Counted from the stretch's first letter, positions 1 to 12,953 are shown. The stretch: DNA of 64,000 nt from Phoenix dactylifera (GCF_009389715.1 NC_052399.1:15317646-15381645), one strand, 5' to 3'. Made by a program: numbers and translations. The notes: generated by a model from the letters alone, not told the origin.

Positions 1-2102
1 ATTTTGAGGGAGGTGATGGGAAATCTTTTTACCTCCCAAAGCAAAGGTAGCGCAATACATTACAATCGTATTCTTTTTCTTGTCTTTTTTTCTGATAAAT
101 GTAAGAGAGAAAATTCAAGACTTGTATTCTCTTTCTCCGAGTTTCTTCTATATCTGGCTTTATTGGCTGTGTCTAAAATTGCTGATAAATTCACAACCAT
201 TTGAAATGAGCTAGTTATTCAGAATTTCATCTGTTCATCTTGTCGTTTGTGATTCCTAAGCTGATCCTTCTGGTATTATTTGATACTCATGACTAATAAT
301 CTTCTAATTCTTTGGTCTTTTTTTTTTTTTGCTAAAGTAATTCTTTGGTCTTTGATATGGTAAGATACCAGCATTTGGAGCTCATTATATGTCATTTATT
401 GCATACGCTGCATAGTAAACCATCTTCCAATGGATTAAACTGTTCTCCCAGCAGCCGCAGGTATTGTTGAATGATGTTGACAATGATAGACAGAAAAATA
501 TTCCCGGTGTCGTAAATCTTATTTGCAGCACAAGGAAATCATTTATGGCCGTATGAGTCATTGACAGTTTTGGTTTCATCTTGGATGGTTTGCAGTTAAT
601 ACGAAAGCCTTGGTGGTTCACCCTTGTAAACAAATGCTGAACTTCCTGATATCCTTTACCATGAATCAATGCCACCCCCTCATACAAGAAATTGTGTTCC
701 CACGTTAGATTGGGTTTATATCTCTTCTTGCCACGATCATCAATGACCCTTCCTGCCCATCTCCACTAATACCAAATGCTACTGACCTTTTATGCTTCCT
801 TCTACTCTGATCTATGATCGAGTCGTCGTCCTCTTCCATCCTGTTCTGCTGACTGTCGACTGCCGACTGCTGACCCTTACATTAAGCCCATTTCTGCCGT
901 GTCCTCCAACTAGCCAATGAGCTTGTTCCTCTACTCTCAAAAAACAAATACACTTGCTCCTCAATCATTACACCTGTAAATCACTTCGTTCAGTGTCTTG
1001 CTTTAAAGAATACAACAGCAAGATTGTATTTCGATTGTATCGATTCATATTATCATAGTAATTGATTCCCTTTCAATAATTGCTTCAGTAGTTCTAATTT
1101 GTCAAACAAAGCGCACAAAATTGTAACAGAAGTTCTAATGCTTCTAGACTACTATAATTTATTTGGAGACAAAAAAAAAGTCCAAAGCCTCCACATTCCA
1201 GCTGTCGATATTTCTTGATGAGCTTCGTATCTTCCATCATGGAGAATAAAGGTTCTTAGCAGTCTGGTCCTAGATCTCAACTGCTTTTGAGAGACATGTT
1301 TACAATCATAGGTTAGCCATAGCCTAGCCACCAAACATTTGAAGGACAATGGGAATTTACATTGTTCCACACAGCAAGATTCTTGTTTGGCTTGTATAGA
1401 TGTGCGCTTTTCTTCATGCGGCTGCAAAGTCTTGCATGGTCCTGAGCACCTTGACATTGAATCCTGTTAGTAATAAAAACAAAAATAACATGGTTCGCTA
1501 GTAGAGGACATCTACTTACAAAGATGAATTCCAGAAGTGAAAGAAATATCCTTAAATATCAAAATCCAGTATTTGTAGAACCTCATAAATATGCACTTTA
1601 CGTAACAAACAAGTAAATGAGCACTGAACTGGTAGGTGAGGTTGCGATTTTCCAGCAGAATTCTAGTATATTTGATATTTCCACTGTCTAGGATTTGTAT
1701 TGGTTAGCAAGATAATCAGATTAAAAATAAAGTTTATTATAGAGATTAGTAATGTTCATCCAAATTAGGCCGTTTACGATCATACAACAACCCGTCGTGT
1801 AAAACTTGAAAAGAAAAGGTATTTGGATTAAAATAGCACAATATTGTGGTCAATATTTTATGCAAGATGGCGATGACAACATGCCTTATCATATGTGCTA
1901 ATTAATTGATCCATAAATGCAAAATTAAATATGTGCCACTATCTTGGCTTGTTTCCATGCATGTAACTAAAACTATTTATTTGTTCCATGCGGTACATTT
2001 TCTTCTTCAACAATGGAAACAGCAAGCCACATACCAGAATAACTGATAAATTTAAATTTATGACCAGGAGATTCATGTGTCTGAAGCTATGTGGAATGAT
2101 CA
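1..2102. other. Intergenic stretch downstream of the ETHE1 pseudogene
   Basis: I see no convincing gene here. Open frames are short, lack domain signatures and are AT-rich or low-complexity. The stretch lies beyond the stop codon of the minus-strand ETHE1 remnant and may include its old 3' flank. Confidence 0.5.
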
Positions 2103-2321
2103 GGTATTCAAGTGTAATGATGTAGATCTGTACACGATTAACCAAAAGAAAAAGAGTGGAAAACCTCTGCTACACCTTCTTTCACATGGTATTTTAGGGC
2201 TTTAACCTTCTTTCACATGGTATTCAAGTGTAATGATGTAGATCTATACATGATTAACCAAAAGAAAAAGAGTAGAAAATCTCTGCTACACCTTCTTTCA
2301 CATGGTATTTTAGGGCTTTAT
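2103..2321. repeat. Tandem duplication, 116-bp period
   Basis: A segment beginning GGTATTCAAGTGTAATG at 2103 recurs at 2219 with few substitutions (for example CTGTACACG against CTATACATG). The second copy overlaps the stop codon and 3' end of the ETHE1 pseudogene (2310-2312), so the duplication copied the gene's 3' flank after or during its decay. Confidence 0.9.
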
Positions 2322-2398
2322 TGCTTGATCTTGCAGTCCACAGACCATATTTACAGGCATTGCCACATTGATCATTTTTGGATCTGGCAAGTTCAGAT

Positions 2399-5053
2399 CT
2401 GGCAAAGAGGAAAAGAAAATCAAACACTCAAAAAAATTACATATTACCAACCATATATGATATGATAATCCAGAATCATTGTACCATAAGTATTTATTGA
2501 ATGCAGAATTACTGCAAATACTTACTTTTCATAATACTCCTGAATGTTTCCTATAATAAGATTCCACGGAAAGAATGATTAGAAGAAGCTCAGTCAAAAA
2601 AAAAAAAACCATAACCCTAAGAGATAGAAGAGCTTTTCAGGAAAAAAACAGCTAGAGTGGGTCTGACAGGAGTTTCATAAAGTAACTTCCTTAGCAGATT
2701 TATCAAGCAGTTGTTTGTACACTACCATTAAATAAAAATAAATAAAAGAGAGAATCTAATTGAGAATTTACCTCATCTTTTGTCAGACAAGGATTCTAGA
2801 GCATCTCCTCTCCAACTGTAGTAACCTGAATGAGAATTTGGTCTAAGCCATAGGGAAGAAGAACTTGTAGCTAGAAGGTTTAGTGTTGCTTGCAGTGAAG
2901 TTTTGTAGTCATGAGCAGGATACACCAAAGCATCATCGGCAATGTAAATATATGAATACAAAGAGACAAGCAGCAGTTACATTAATATACTGCTCGTGAA
3001 TGTCAGAAGCACGATCAGAAAAATGCAGCTTTTTTTTACTTGCCTGTGAATGAACTGATTGGTAGAGCTGATGCGAACTTCCTGGGAAAAAAATAAAAAT
3101 AAAAATTGTCTATCTGTTTCTGCTAATTATCAAAAGAAGTACCTTCTACTAGTTCCCTTCTGCCACATCGAGAACATAAGATGTACCTAATGTAGGAAGC
3201 AATGATACTAAATTGTCTTTCACAAAATATCTTATGCTTTGTAGGAGAATGCATATCCAATAGCACGCAATGTTTAAATATGAGAGTCAGGAGTACAATG
3301 CTCGCAAGCCGCACAAGCATAAAATCCTGCTAGGCTGGCCATCCAATTTATCAATGTCTCTTTAGGGAGTAATAATCCAAGTACCAACATATAATAATAT
3401 CATAGTTTAAAGCTTTCATAATCATATTCAAGATAACAAGGACATGCATCATATCTGGTTACAATCATTCATGGCATTATGATGAAATTAGTCACTAGAA
3501 ACAAAACATAAGGCTTTAGCAACATTTTATCAATACAATTAAACAACTTAATAGTCATAATGACTGCATGATGAACAAACTTTATATGATTTCCTTGGTC
3601 AGCTTATTGAGTCTCCAACATTCACTAGAATAAAGGATTACGATTTTGCAAAAGCAGAAACACAAATTATCTTGATTCATCTTCCCTGTCTCCATGGGAT
3701 CTGACATACACAAACTCAAGCAACATAGGGCTGTAAATTGATAATGGATGAAAGTATTTAAATCATTTCAAGTGATTTTTAATTACTTTATCTTCTATTG
3801 TTCCAACTCTAGTTTTCCTCAAGTACACTCATATGCAGAACTATACATTTTTACCACACTCCACATGTCCATCCACATTTGATTATTTCTATTATCTTTG
3901 CACTCATCACATGTTGTCACCTTCCTTTATGTGGATGAATGTGGCACATGACGTAGTGAGAAAGTGGATGAGAAGGGAGAAGAAGATTATAGGAATTACT
4001 GACCGTGGATGTATGTTGCACATACTGTACAAGATATTAACTAAGAATTCTTCATAAGACATCTAATTTTATTTAAGTGCTAGAATTTCTCTATAAGAAA
4101 ATAAAACCCTCTTGAGAAGCTTTACGAAAACCAAACCATTTTCCTGTTTACAACCATTAGATTGAAAAAATGTGAAGGCCCAACCATGACAATAATCTGA
4201 AAGAAACTAAATGATTTTTATAGTTACATATAACCATATGATTTGAAACCCAACTCTACTTTCAATTGAAGGAGACTGGATCATGGCAATTAAGTTTCCA
4301 CCAAACAAGGAGGCATCTCATCTTATTTTTACCTTGATGGTGCACGAATTGTTATTACTTCTTTTTTGAAAGTTGTGTTCCTTGTAGCAGACATTTTCAG
4401 AGCATGTACCTAGACTTCAAGGCCTACTGTTTATTTGTGCAATCTTCCCTGTCCCATCATATTCTAAGCCAACACAAGGAACCAATAATAATAATTGCAG
4501 ATTTTTAAGTAATAGTGGTAGATGAAGAATCAAAAAGTCCTTAACATGTCACAACATCTGTATGGGTAATCTAATGGTAGTGCCCTCTCTACTTGTGCCA
4601 ACTCTACGCTTGGCTCTTATTCTGATCGTCCACTCCTAGTAACATCTTCATTCAACAAATTCTGGAGGTACACTGCATATTTATGAACATAGTATGTCTG
4701 ACTTGTACTTGGCCATGTTCAGTTGTAAAATGATAAGGAATACAAGAAATGATGCTCAAATTTAAGGGTTTACCTTTTCACATGTGTAGAGAATGATGTA
4801 GAAATGCAAAAGATAAGATACAAGAGATAACAAGACATCCATGTGAGAAGCCCTAGAACAATACCACATAAACTCCTCTCCAAATTTAAGAGTCTATGAT
4901 AATCTCATGAAATTCCAAATTTCAAAGGCATCATAGAACATTTTCTTCCTAATTATCATGCTCTCTCTCTCTCTCTCTCTCTCCCTCCTCTCAAAAGTAT
5001 GTAATTATAAAGTACCGCTAACATTTTTCCAAGTCATGAAATATAGTAAATAC
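2399..5053 (-). other. 3' introns of the ETHE1 pseudogene
   Basis: The stretch holds the small 3' exons listed in the pseudogene entry, separated by AT-rich introns. One intron starts with GC (GCAAGT directly below 3044) rather than GT. A (CT)n microsatellite lies at 4961-4983. I see no other gene. Confidence 0.6.
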
Positions 5054-5999
5054 CTGAAAATCTGTACTTCCACAGCCACATATAAGCAACATCACCAGAG
5101 AATGCCATCCTAGGATGAGGTGACTAGGCCTATCTCCTGTTACGTATGCAACACAGCCCAAAGTACGACCTGAGGTAGCTCAAACCTGCATACATGTGCT
5201 TTACACACTGTCATTGCAATCCAAAGCGGTTAAATTCATGTATTTTCTATCATAATTCATTATTGTGGGTTGAATGCTACCTAGTTAATGCACAAATTCC
5301 AGGTCAAAATATCATTTTCAAGTCAGAAACACCAGAATAACATTTAACTTACAGATGAACTGAACAAAATGCATCATTGATAAACCATCAACGAAGCCTG
5401 AGCATTTTAGGAATAACAAACTAGGATCAGCAAATAGTAATTTATGCAGTCAGATTATCAAATTATCAGAGCGTATACATGCATCCAAATTTACTTTATG
5501 CTAATTGTAACTATTAGATAGAAGAAAAGAGTGTTTTACGAACATAAAAATGAAGAATTGAAAGTCATCAAAGGTTTCAATTAGTTTATGCCTTGTGCTT
5601 GCTAAATGAGAATGAAGCCCTACCTCCAGCAACAGATTGCCAAAACATCTTTTAACCCCAGCTTCTATTAAAAGACATGCTTTTGAATTGCTAGGTTTGG
5701 AAATTATGAACCTTACATCCGGCACCATATCCTGAAGGGAACAATTTAAATTGAGATACAAAATGGCAATATTATCCAGAGAAAAAAAAAGGAAGAGAAA
5801 TCTCACATGTTAAGAATAAAAAACATGATAAGGCTCTGGCCAACTTGAATTATCTTTATTTCCGTTATTACTCAAGTTATTAAGCCAGCCACTTTGGACT
5901 GACGCAAAAGATGACGCTAAACTTTATCAACCTCGTTCCTGTGATTTGATCAGCATGGACATTAGTTTTAATAGAATAAATGAGCTTCAACCCAAGGCC

Positions 6000-6333
6000 G
6001 CACTTCCACTTGACACCTACTATAATGATAAATGGCTGGTCTCGCCATCACCTCATCTTAAATTCTCAATACTTTTGTCGCTCCATCCCTGTAGGAGCAG
6101 AAAACTCGTCACTGTCTCGGCTGTGCTATCGGAGGCTCTGGAAAAGTTGGAATAGGAGACCACTCATCTTGGGGTGGGTTTACTACTTAAATGCTTTCAG
6201 CAGTTATCCGCTCCATACTTGGCTACCAAGCGTTTACCATGGGCATGATAACTCGTACAATAGAGGTGCGTCCTTCCCGATCCTCCGGTACTAGGAAAAG
6301 GTCCTCTCAATGCTCTAATGGTTGCACCGGATA
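6000..6333 (-). pseudogene. rrn23: Nuclear plastid DNA insert: 3' part of plastid 23S rRNA
   Basis: On the minus strand this reads as the conserved 3' region of plastid 23S rRNA: it contains GAGCATTGAGAGGACC, GGAAGGACGCACCTCT, GGATAACTGCTGAAAGCAT and ATTGAGAATTTAAGATGAGG in the right order. It starts directly after the ETHE1 codons for DRDLSLV and ends directly before those for LGLKLI, so it interrupts what is normally one continuous coding exon. Substitutions relative to plastid rRNA are scattered, many of C-to-T or G-to-A type, which fits an old, methylated nuclear copy. The assignment rests on recognising the rRNA; plastid rather than bacterial origin is inferred from the plant context. 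Confidence 0.9.
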
Positions 6334-6382
6334 CAACAAGGGATAGATCTCTATCAACTATTCTATCCACTGGATCAATCAA

Positions 6383-8916
6383 CTAAGATTCATCATTTAG
6401 ATGTGTGTTCTACTATTGATTTTAATTTTTTTTAAAAAAAGTCAACCAGATAACTATAGGACCTAGAAATCACTAAAATAAACTGGCAAACAATAGATAT
6501 ATTAATATCTTGGAATGATCTGTATCTAGGTGGTTATGATCTGCATCTTAGACCTGTTTGTCAATATCTTGATCTCAATCAACTTGGGCACCAATACTAA
6601 CCACCAACCTACATGAATCCTGAACTTTAATTTCTACAACTTAAGCCTACAAAATACATAGACATTCCAAAACAGAAATGCAAGCAAAGAGTGGCACCAA
6701 TACAGAAAGAAATTTATGTTTTGAGTCCATTCAATTCTCATCTACTTCAGTAATACTCAAGTAGCTAAATTGATAGAAACTAGAAATTAACCTTTACTTC
6801 TTCAATATAATTTAATAAGATAGCTAAAAGAGAGAAGAATAAACCATCAGTACATACATAACCTTCATATAATTTATTATGGAGCTAAGCTTCTTCTATG
6901 TTATATGCCTACAAACACTCCTATCCATTTCTGGCCATGTCCTCATCACAAGTTCCTCACCGGTTCCCAAATAGTAGGAGCAAAGCAAAAGGAACATAAG
7001 ACGAATATTTGTATGTGAAGCCAACCTTGTATCTATTCCTCTCAGCCACTTAAATCACATCCGCTTACTAAGTGCATGTGAAAGGTGATTCCAGTAAGAA
7101 AGAGGCCATATGAAAGAGATTTACTATTGGTAGATCATAGATTTAGTGGTGTCAGAAAGGCAGTTTCATGCTGGATAACACTGAAATTATTTATCAATTG
7201 ACGCTGGAAAAATGGAAACCATCCATATATGCTTCTTTGATGGACTAAAATCATATCTCAGGGAGCATCATTGTGTGGCAACAGAACCTCACCAATTCCA
7301 GTTTCTGAGTATGGATGGTCTGACATTCCTTTACTCTCATGCCACAATTAATTCCAACACTTTTTGCTGCCAGGATTGACATTAAATATTAGATAAAACC
7401 ATCTTAGTGGTGGTCATGATAGGTCTCATCCATTTTTCTGGCCAGGCATGTGCGTGGAAGAGAGAGGGAGAGAGAGATAGTGACTCAAGTATCTGTCCAT
7501 TGCTATGGTAAGTCCATCCATCTATAGGTTTTATCTCCATAACGGCCATACAAGGTGTCATTCATCCTCTCAGGTACGAGTTACAAGCGCTGTCTCAATT
7601 GATAACCAAGTTTGTTGTAGTATCTTGTACGGCCCAAGCTACTTATAACAGATAGAGAATATCTGACCATGAAAACTACATGGTCATGCTTGTGGAAAGC
7701 CAGCAACTATCCTCTGGTGTCTCACACCCTTATCAACTGTATATCTGGCTTTACTTTATCTTGTTGTCCAGCCTGTGCTTTTGAAAGTTTACTTGGCGAA
7801 AATTTAAGAGTTGATTGTTGAAATGGAAACAGAGTTGCAATTGAGACTACTTGTGTTTTACATTCTATTAATACCTAAATGGTTGATATATTTTCCGCTA
7901 GACATATATGTGGAAAGCTAAAACAATAAACAATTTAACTAGACTGTCTTATTTTGACTAAGAGATCCAACAATTTTCATCACTTTAAACAAGTCCACCA
8001 AGTTTTACAACTTATTATCCAAATTACAGATCGAGTTTGATCCATTGAATCCCTGTTATGCAGTAAGAAATAAATCTTCATTCAGGTTGGTTGATCTAAG
8101 GTCCAAAAAATAGTAAATCATTGAAGAGGGGAAAAGAAAGATCAAGGTCTGCTCATAGAGTAGTTTTCCTACTTCATGCACAACTGAATCCAGCACAGCA
8201 ACAATCTATCACTGTATTCAAAATTAAAGTCACTCAAAAGTAGTAAAGAGGAGGATAGATTCAATTGTTGTTTATCATAGGATGTCAAAATAATCTAGGT
8301 TTAAGTTTACCTCTCTCATGAATTGCTTTCTCTCAAATCTTTTTACTAAAATAGTCCGGCATTTCATCATCATAATGGACAAAACGTAGTGCTGGTGCAG
8401 TTTGGAGTTGTCCTTTCATGTTTAACAGTCAGCAACCTGGTCACCAAGGATGGAGAGTGGACATCCAGTGGCATTGGTTCTAAGAAAACATGCAACTTAC
8501 TACAAATAAGTAAAGCACTTCAGATTGTTCCGTACATGCAGTTAAAACTATTTCAATCTGAGGATTAGCCTACCCCCAATAAGTATCAGGAAAAATTAAA
8601 TTAAAAACATAAAAGAGTGGCATTCTCTCTGATTTGTTAACAAAGTGAACGACAAACAAGATAAAAATATGAGACCCCTAGATTAAAATCATTGTATTCT
8701 TTAGAGCAAGATCTAATGGGATCACTTCAGTGCCAACTAGAGATAAATAAGCTTTCAATCTATAGAACCATAATTTCTTGACCGAAAGGGGAAAAAATCT
8801 TGAAATCAAGAAAAACATGCAGTCCGTAGAAGGATTTTGTTTTCTTGGAAAAATATCCACGCGAACAATCCAACGAAAATAATCAAACGGCTACAAAAGG
8901 AGGGGTCCGGTGTTAC
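6383..8916 (-). other. Long first intron of the ETHE1 pseudogene
   Basis: AT-rich, with only short open frames and no recognisable domain. A short purine run (GAGA) sits near 7460-7480. I see nothing else to report. Confidence 0.5.
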
Positions 8917-9012
8917 CGGAGCGGGTTTATCGGGATAGCGACGTCGTCGAGCAGGTAGGTACAGATTGAGGGCTCCTTCTAGAACGGCTGGCGGAAAAGG
9001 AGCTTCAATTCG

Positions 9013-9464
9013 GTGACTACTCCACCACAGCCGCCGCCATTACCCCCGATCGGAGCTTGGACCCTGGGAAGGGGAGCTTGGAGAAGGACAGGAATCTCGA
9101 CGGAAAGGAGGAGGAGGAAGGAGAAGGGAGGAGGAGGAGGAGGAGGAGGAGGTGACGATGGACACGAAGCAGTAGCATATTTTGGCAAAGTTTTTATCTG
9201 TTCTATTTTTTCCGTACGTGGCTCCGTCGCGGGCAAGTAGATGGCCGGTGCTGCGTCCCTGCAGTTTCTCTCTCCGGTGACGTAATGCTGTAAATGGGCC
9301 GGGCCTCGCCCGGGCCCAATTTTTAATTATTGCCGTTAGGGATAGCAACAAATCCGAGCCGGGTAGGCTATTATCTATCCCTGCCCCATACTTGCCTCCG
9401 AGAGGAGTATGATTGTTAGAGTTAGATGGGATAAGTTGATAGATCAGATTGGATAAAACTACGA
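9013..9464. other. GC-rich 5' flank of the ETHE1 pseudogene with (GGA)n
   Basis: A (GGA)n microsatellite occupies about 9126-9152 inside a GC-rich patch that would be the transit-peptide and 5' UTR region of the old ETHE1 gene. Open frames on both strands here are proline- or glycine-rich artefacts of the repeat. The first base of the ETHE1 gene cannot be fixed. Confidence 0.45.
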
Positions 9465-9600
9465 AATCTTATTCTATGACCTCATTCAAAAAAGCTAGCC
9501 AAAAAGCATTATTTGGTTCCTTGATCCTTTATAAGAACCTAATATCTACTCAGCTAATAACCGCTATGGGACTAATCACACGCCCGCACGGGTCCTCACA
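9465..9600 (-). repeat. Solo LTR of a TRIM family
   Basis: About 136 bp ending CGCCCGCACGGGTCCTCACA. It aligns along its length with the two terminal repeats at 20553-20689 and 20845-20982, sharing GCTAGCC, CCTTGATCCT and TATAA blocks. No second repeat or primer site is adjacent, so it looks like a diverged solo LTR. Confidence 0.8.
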
Positions 9601-11581
9601 ACTTGCTTATCTATTTTGGCATGGATTTTGGCCTCTAGCTCTTTTAAGCGGTAGGTAAGTTCATCATGCATTCGTCGTCATTCTCGGCTGGGAGAGGAAA
9701 TGGGTTCCTTGAACCAGCTCTTCAACTCAGGTTGATCACATCAGGCTATACCCAAAAGGTGTAGTTTAAGTCGGATCCAGATTTTAGAGGCTGGCAAATT
9801 TGGTCATCTGATATATTTTCTCAGGCCCATATACAAGGATACAGGCCTGGTGTATGTGTTGAAATTGGACAATAGCCTTGCAAGAACTCCTGCATTTGAA
9901 TCTTTTGAGGTGATATCACAAATAAGTGAAACAAATAATATTTGGAACTTTTTGGAAGTGATTGGTGGAGCTTGCATCATTAATTTTCACCAAGAATAAT
10001 TTCAGTGCAAACAGTGGCTTGCTCAACAAAATTCAAGACCTTTAAAAAATAGGACACAGAGGAGCACCATTGCTAGTTCTACCTAGGCTGTAAGAGTTAT
10101 CTAGCTTGGCAATAACTCTAATCCCAAACTGAATAGTTGGATGGGAAAGAAGCTTTTATATTTTGGGACTATTTTCACTAGATCAACAGTTGGCAACCTC
10201 TGCGAAACCTCTTTTTATTTTTTCTTTTTTCTTTGAGAAAACTGCCTATATTGTAAGCAACTTTTATGCTTGGTTTTAATTTATCTCACAGTCTGCAGGC
10301 TCTCTTCAGAGAACCACAATGTAAAAATGATCTTCCATTTGTAAGTTATTTTTGTGGAGAATGGATTTTATGTACTTTATTCATGATTAATATTCTTTGA
10401 ACTAACAATTTTTTACTTTCCTCTTATTGGGGATTTTTTGAACTATGCCTCTGGTAAGCTGGAACCATATGTCACTCTTATCAATGTGCACCCATGATAT
10501 GACCTTTCAAACAGCAGAATTGAGAATCCTGTTACTGTCCTTCTTATACTCTCCATCATATGAATTAGAAGTTTTTCTCAAAAAATCATATCAATTTCAT
10601 GTGTCACTTAAGATTAAGATTTGGCATAGTAATTGACGACCTGATCTGGGGAGTCTAGAATCAAAAGCAGATAACAGTCAAAACAGTTGGAGATATAGTA
10701 TCATACAACTCGAAATCAACTATCATCTATTTGCATGGCTATCACTGGTTTTGGACATTATATTGATCATGTGGGTTCCTGCAACTCCCTATCTTGCAAG
10801 CTCATAGAACTATCTTGTAATTATCAGCAAATTACGTAGGGAAATTCTTGAATCTTGATGCAAGTGCATGGATATTTCTTTGTAGGCCTAGATTTGCTGT
10901 CCTTGCTGCCCCTTCTCAATTCAGGTATGACACACCCAAGATTTCGTATCCATTCAGAAGATAGCATGAGTACAGCTTTGTGCACAACTGCTTCGCAGCG
11001 AGTCCATGCTTCTCATCTGATTCTCTCAATCAAGTATGAGTTGCACAATCTTCATGTTGATGCTGAAACAAGCATATACTCTCACTACTTGTTTGCGCGC
11101 ATATCAAGATAGGGCGATGGCCAGGTATTGGTACAGTAATTCGCATTCACAATTATTGTAGCAAATTTTATCAAACATGTGGATGGGCTCCTACCACACC
11201 TTATCAAGTTTGGCATAGGTTCAAGACAAGAGCAAGCTCTATTCCTTCACTACTTCCTCTATTTTTCTCTCTCTGTCTCGTTTTTGCCATGACATCATTC
11301 CCTCACTCCATGAAATGCATGCTCATAACGATAAATGAGAATCTTTGACTTTAAAAGCTATTGAAATCTTATGACCAAACAACTCTGAGTGGCTTTTGAA
11401 TTTCTCATCCTTAGTTCAGATCTTATGGTTGAGACTGGGGCCAGATATATCCTAATTAACTTGATAAAAAAAAATTGTATTGACTTCCCATATATCACAA
11501 CTCTTTTGAGAACATCTAAAGGCAACTTTGGTAGGAAGAACGAGGTAGGAAAAGACAATGCTTGGACACTTCAACCTGGAT
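9601..11581. other. Intergenic stretch
   Basis: No recognisable gene. The longest open frames (for example 10855-11112 on the plus strand) have no domain signature, no conserved context and ordinary AT-rich composition. Confidence 0.5.
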
Positions 11582-11863
11582 TGTTAAAATCACCGCTTAT
11601 CCCAAAAGCTTAAGTTTATAGGATAAGGTAGGTTTATTTCTATATTTTATATTTTCTTACACTCCTCCTCACATATGGGCCGGACTTTCCTTTAATGGAT
11701 GAGCACAATATGTGAAATTTTTAATAATAAAGTTAAAGAGTGCGGGACAGGGTTTGAACTCAGAACCTATGCTCTAATATCATGTTAAAATCACCACTTA
11801 TCTCAAAAGTTTAAGTTAATAGGATGAGGTAGATTTATTTCTATATTTTATATTTTTTTTACA
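11582..11863 (-). mobile_element. TRIM element with target-site duplication TGGAT
   Basis: A miniature LTR retroelement of 282 bp. Terminal repeats at 11582-11661 and 11783-11863 start TGTTAAAATCACC and end TTACA. Next to the right repeat, the minus strand reads TGATATTAGAGC, a diverged match to the tRNA-Met primer site TGGTATCAGAGC. Beside the left repeat, the minus strand reads GAGGAGGAG, a polypurine tract. An exact 5-bp duplication TGGAT flanks it (11577-11581 and 11864-11868). It has no coding capacity, so it depends on proteins from other elements. Confidence 0.92.
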
Positions 11864-12514
11864 TGGATTAACTTGGATGGAAAGAATGCAGGTGCAATTT
11901 CCAAGCACCTCATAGAATATTGCTAAGTTTTTATGTTTGTTAGTTACAACAAATTGCCACAGGAATTCTCTTCACTAGAAGAGTTCTACTAGTTTCACTT
12001 TGCAGGATATATTGCTTCAAAACGTTCAACATGGTCATCTTTTTGCAGAGACTGGGGAAAAATGGCATTAAATACACCAAACATAATAGAGATTATATAA
12101 GGTTAGTTCATATTTTAGTTGGTTAAAACTTCAAAAAGTCATAGAAGTAGCCAGGAACGGTGACGGCATTTTAGAGAACTAGTGACATAAAACGAACATG
12201 TGGTGCCCTTTAAAGAGGTGAATGAAGGAAGACATTTAAGTTTTCTATTAGTTTTTGTAAATGGGTATGATAATGGATGTATATTCATGCATCCCACTTA
12301 GCATATCGTAACCACAGGTAAAATTGTGTATACAACATAACAGAATTTGTAATAGCTAATCTCCCCACAAACACTTAATTCAAATAATATTTCCTTAATT
12401 TACATTATTATAAATAAACATAAAAAACAAATAATTGGAAGATTTGCATTAATATAAAGGTTTTAAATGACGACCGTACCATACAGTATCCCATGCCTCA
12501 GGGGTAGGGCAGAT

Positions 12515-12543
12515 CAGAGAGAGAGAGAGAAGAGAGAGAGAGT

Positions 12544-12583
<40 letters not shown>
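12515..12583. repeat. Compound (GA)n-(AT)n microsatellite
   Basis: A (GA)n tract with one interruption is followed directly by about 19 AT units. Confidence 0.95.
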
Positions 12584-12584
<1 letters not shown>

Positions 12585-12953
12585 CACTTAAGTCATCAAA
12601 CATGGAGTTTGGTCCCTTCCAACCACCAATACCACAATAGCGATGAGCATTAGATATAAGTCTATTCAAATAGCATCAAGAACCACCCAGAGTTTTCACT
12701 TCAACTACATTTCACGGAAAAGAAAAGAAAAGAAAAATCACTTCAACTGCACATACCTTTCTCTTACTTTTCTTTCCCCAACTTTTTTTCTGTCATAAAC
12801 ATTCTCAAATATACTAGAGCTTTAAGGAGCCCTCAACCTCAGATAAAGAAATGGCCAGAAATGACGACCCTCCCTCGTTAGCATGAAGCAGGGGGGCGCC
12901 CAAACTCCAGCCTCACTAATTTCCAACCCAATAATATCGTATTGGAGGAGGGA

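Larger units (their letters stand above)
2310..9012 (-). pseudogene. ETHE1: ETHE1 / GLX2-3 persulfide dioxygenase-like pseudogene
   Basis: This is a remnant of the metallo-beta-lactamase-fold enzyme that oxidises glutathione persulfide in mitochondria. Remnant exons on the minus strand: about 9012-8917 (KLLFRQPF), 6382-5922 (LIDPVDRIVDRDLSLV, then LGLKLIYSIKTNVHADQ), 5731-5624 (VPDVRFIISKPSNSKA), 5185-5054 (TLGCVAYVTGD and CGSTDFQ), 3081-3044 (GSSHQLYQSVHSQ), about 2951-2902 (ALVYPAHDYK), 2825-2772 (TTVGEEML, LTKDE), 2550-2526 (ETFRSIM) and 2398-2310 (PVNMVCGLQD, then stop TAA). Lesions: TAG replaces Glu at 8979-8977, TGA replaces Arg in the VRATP region near 5182, TAG replaces Tyr in the 2825-2772 exon, frames shift around 5100 and 2940, and the acceptor near 2952 is lost. 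The family motif HxHxDH reads NVHADQ and GHT reads GRT, so metal ligands are gone. No in-frame ATG was found, so the 5' end is uncertain. Family assignment is from known conserved motifs; non-function is inferred from the lesions. Confidence 0.9.

Noticed and set aside
5946..6294. Plus-strand open frames of 69 and 104 codons
   Set aside because: They are antisense readings of the plastid 23S rRNA fragment and the ETHE1 exon.
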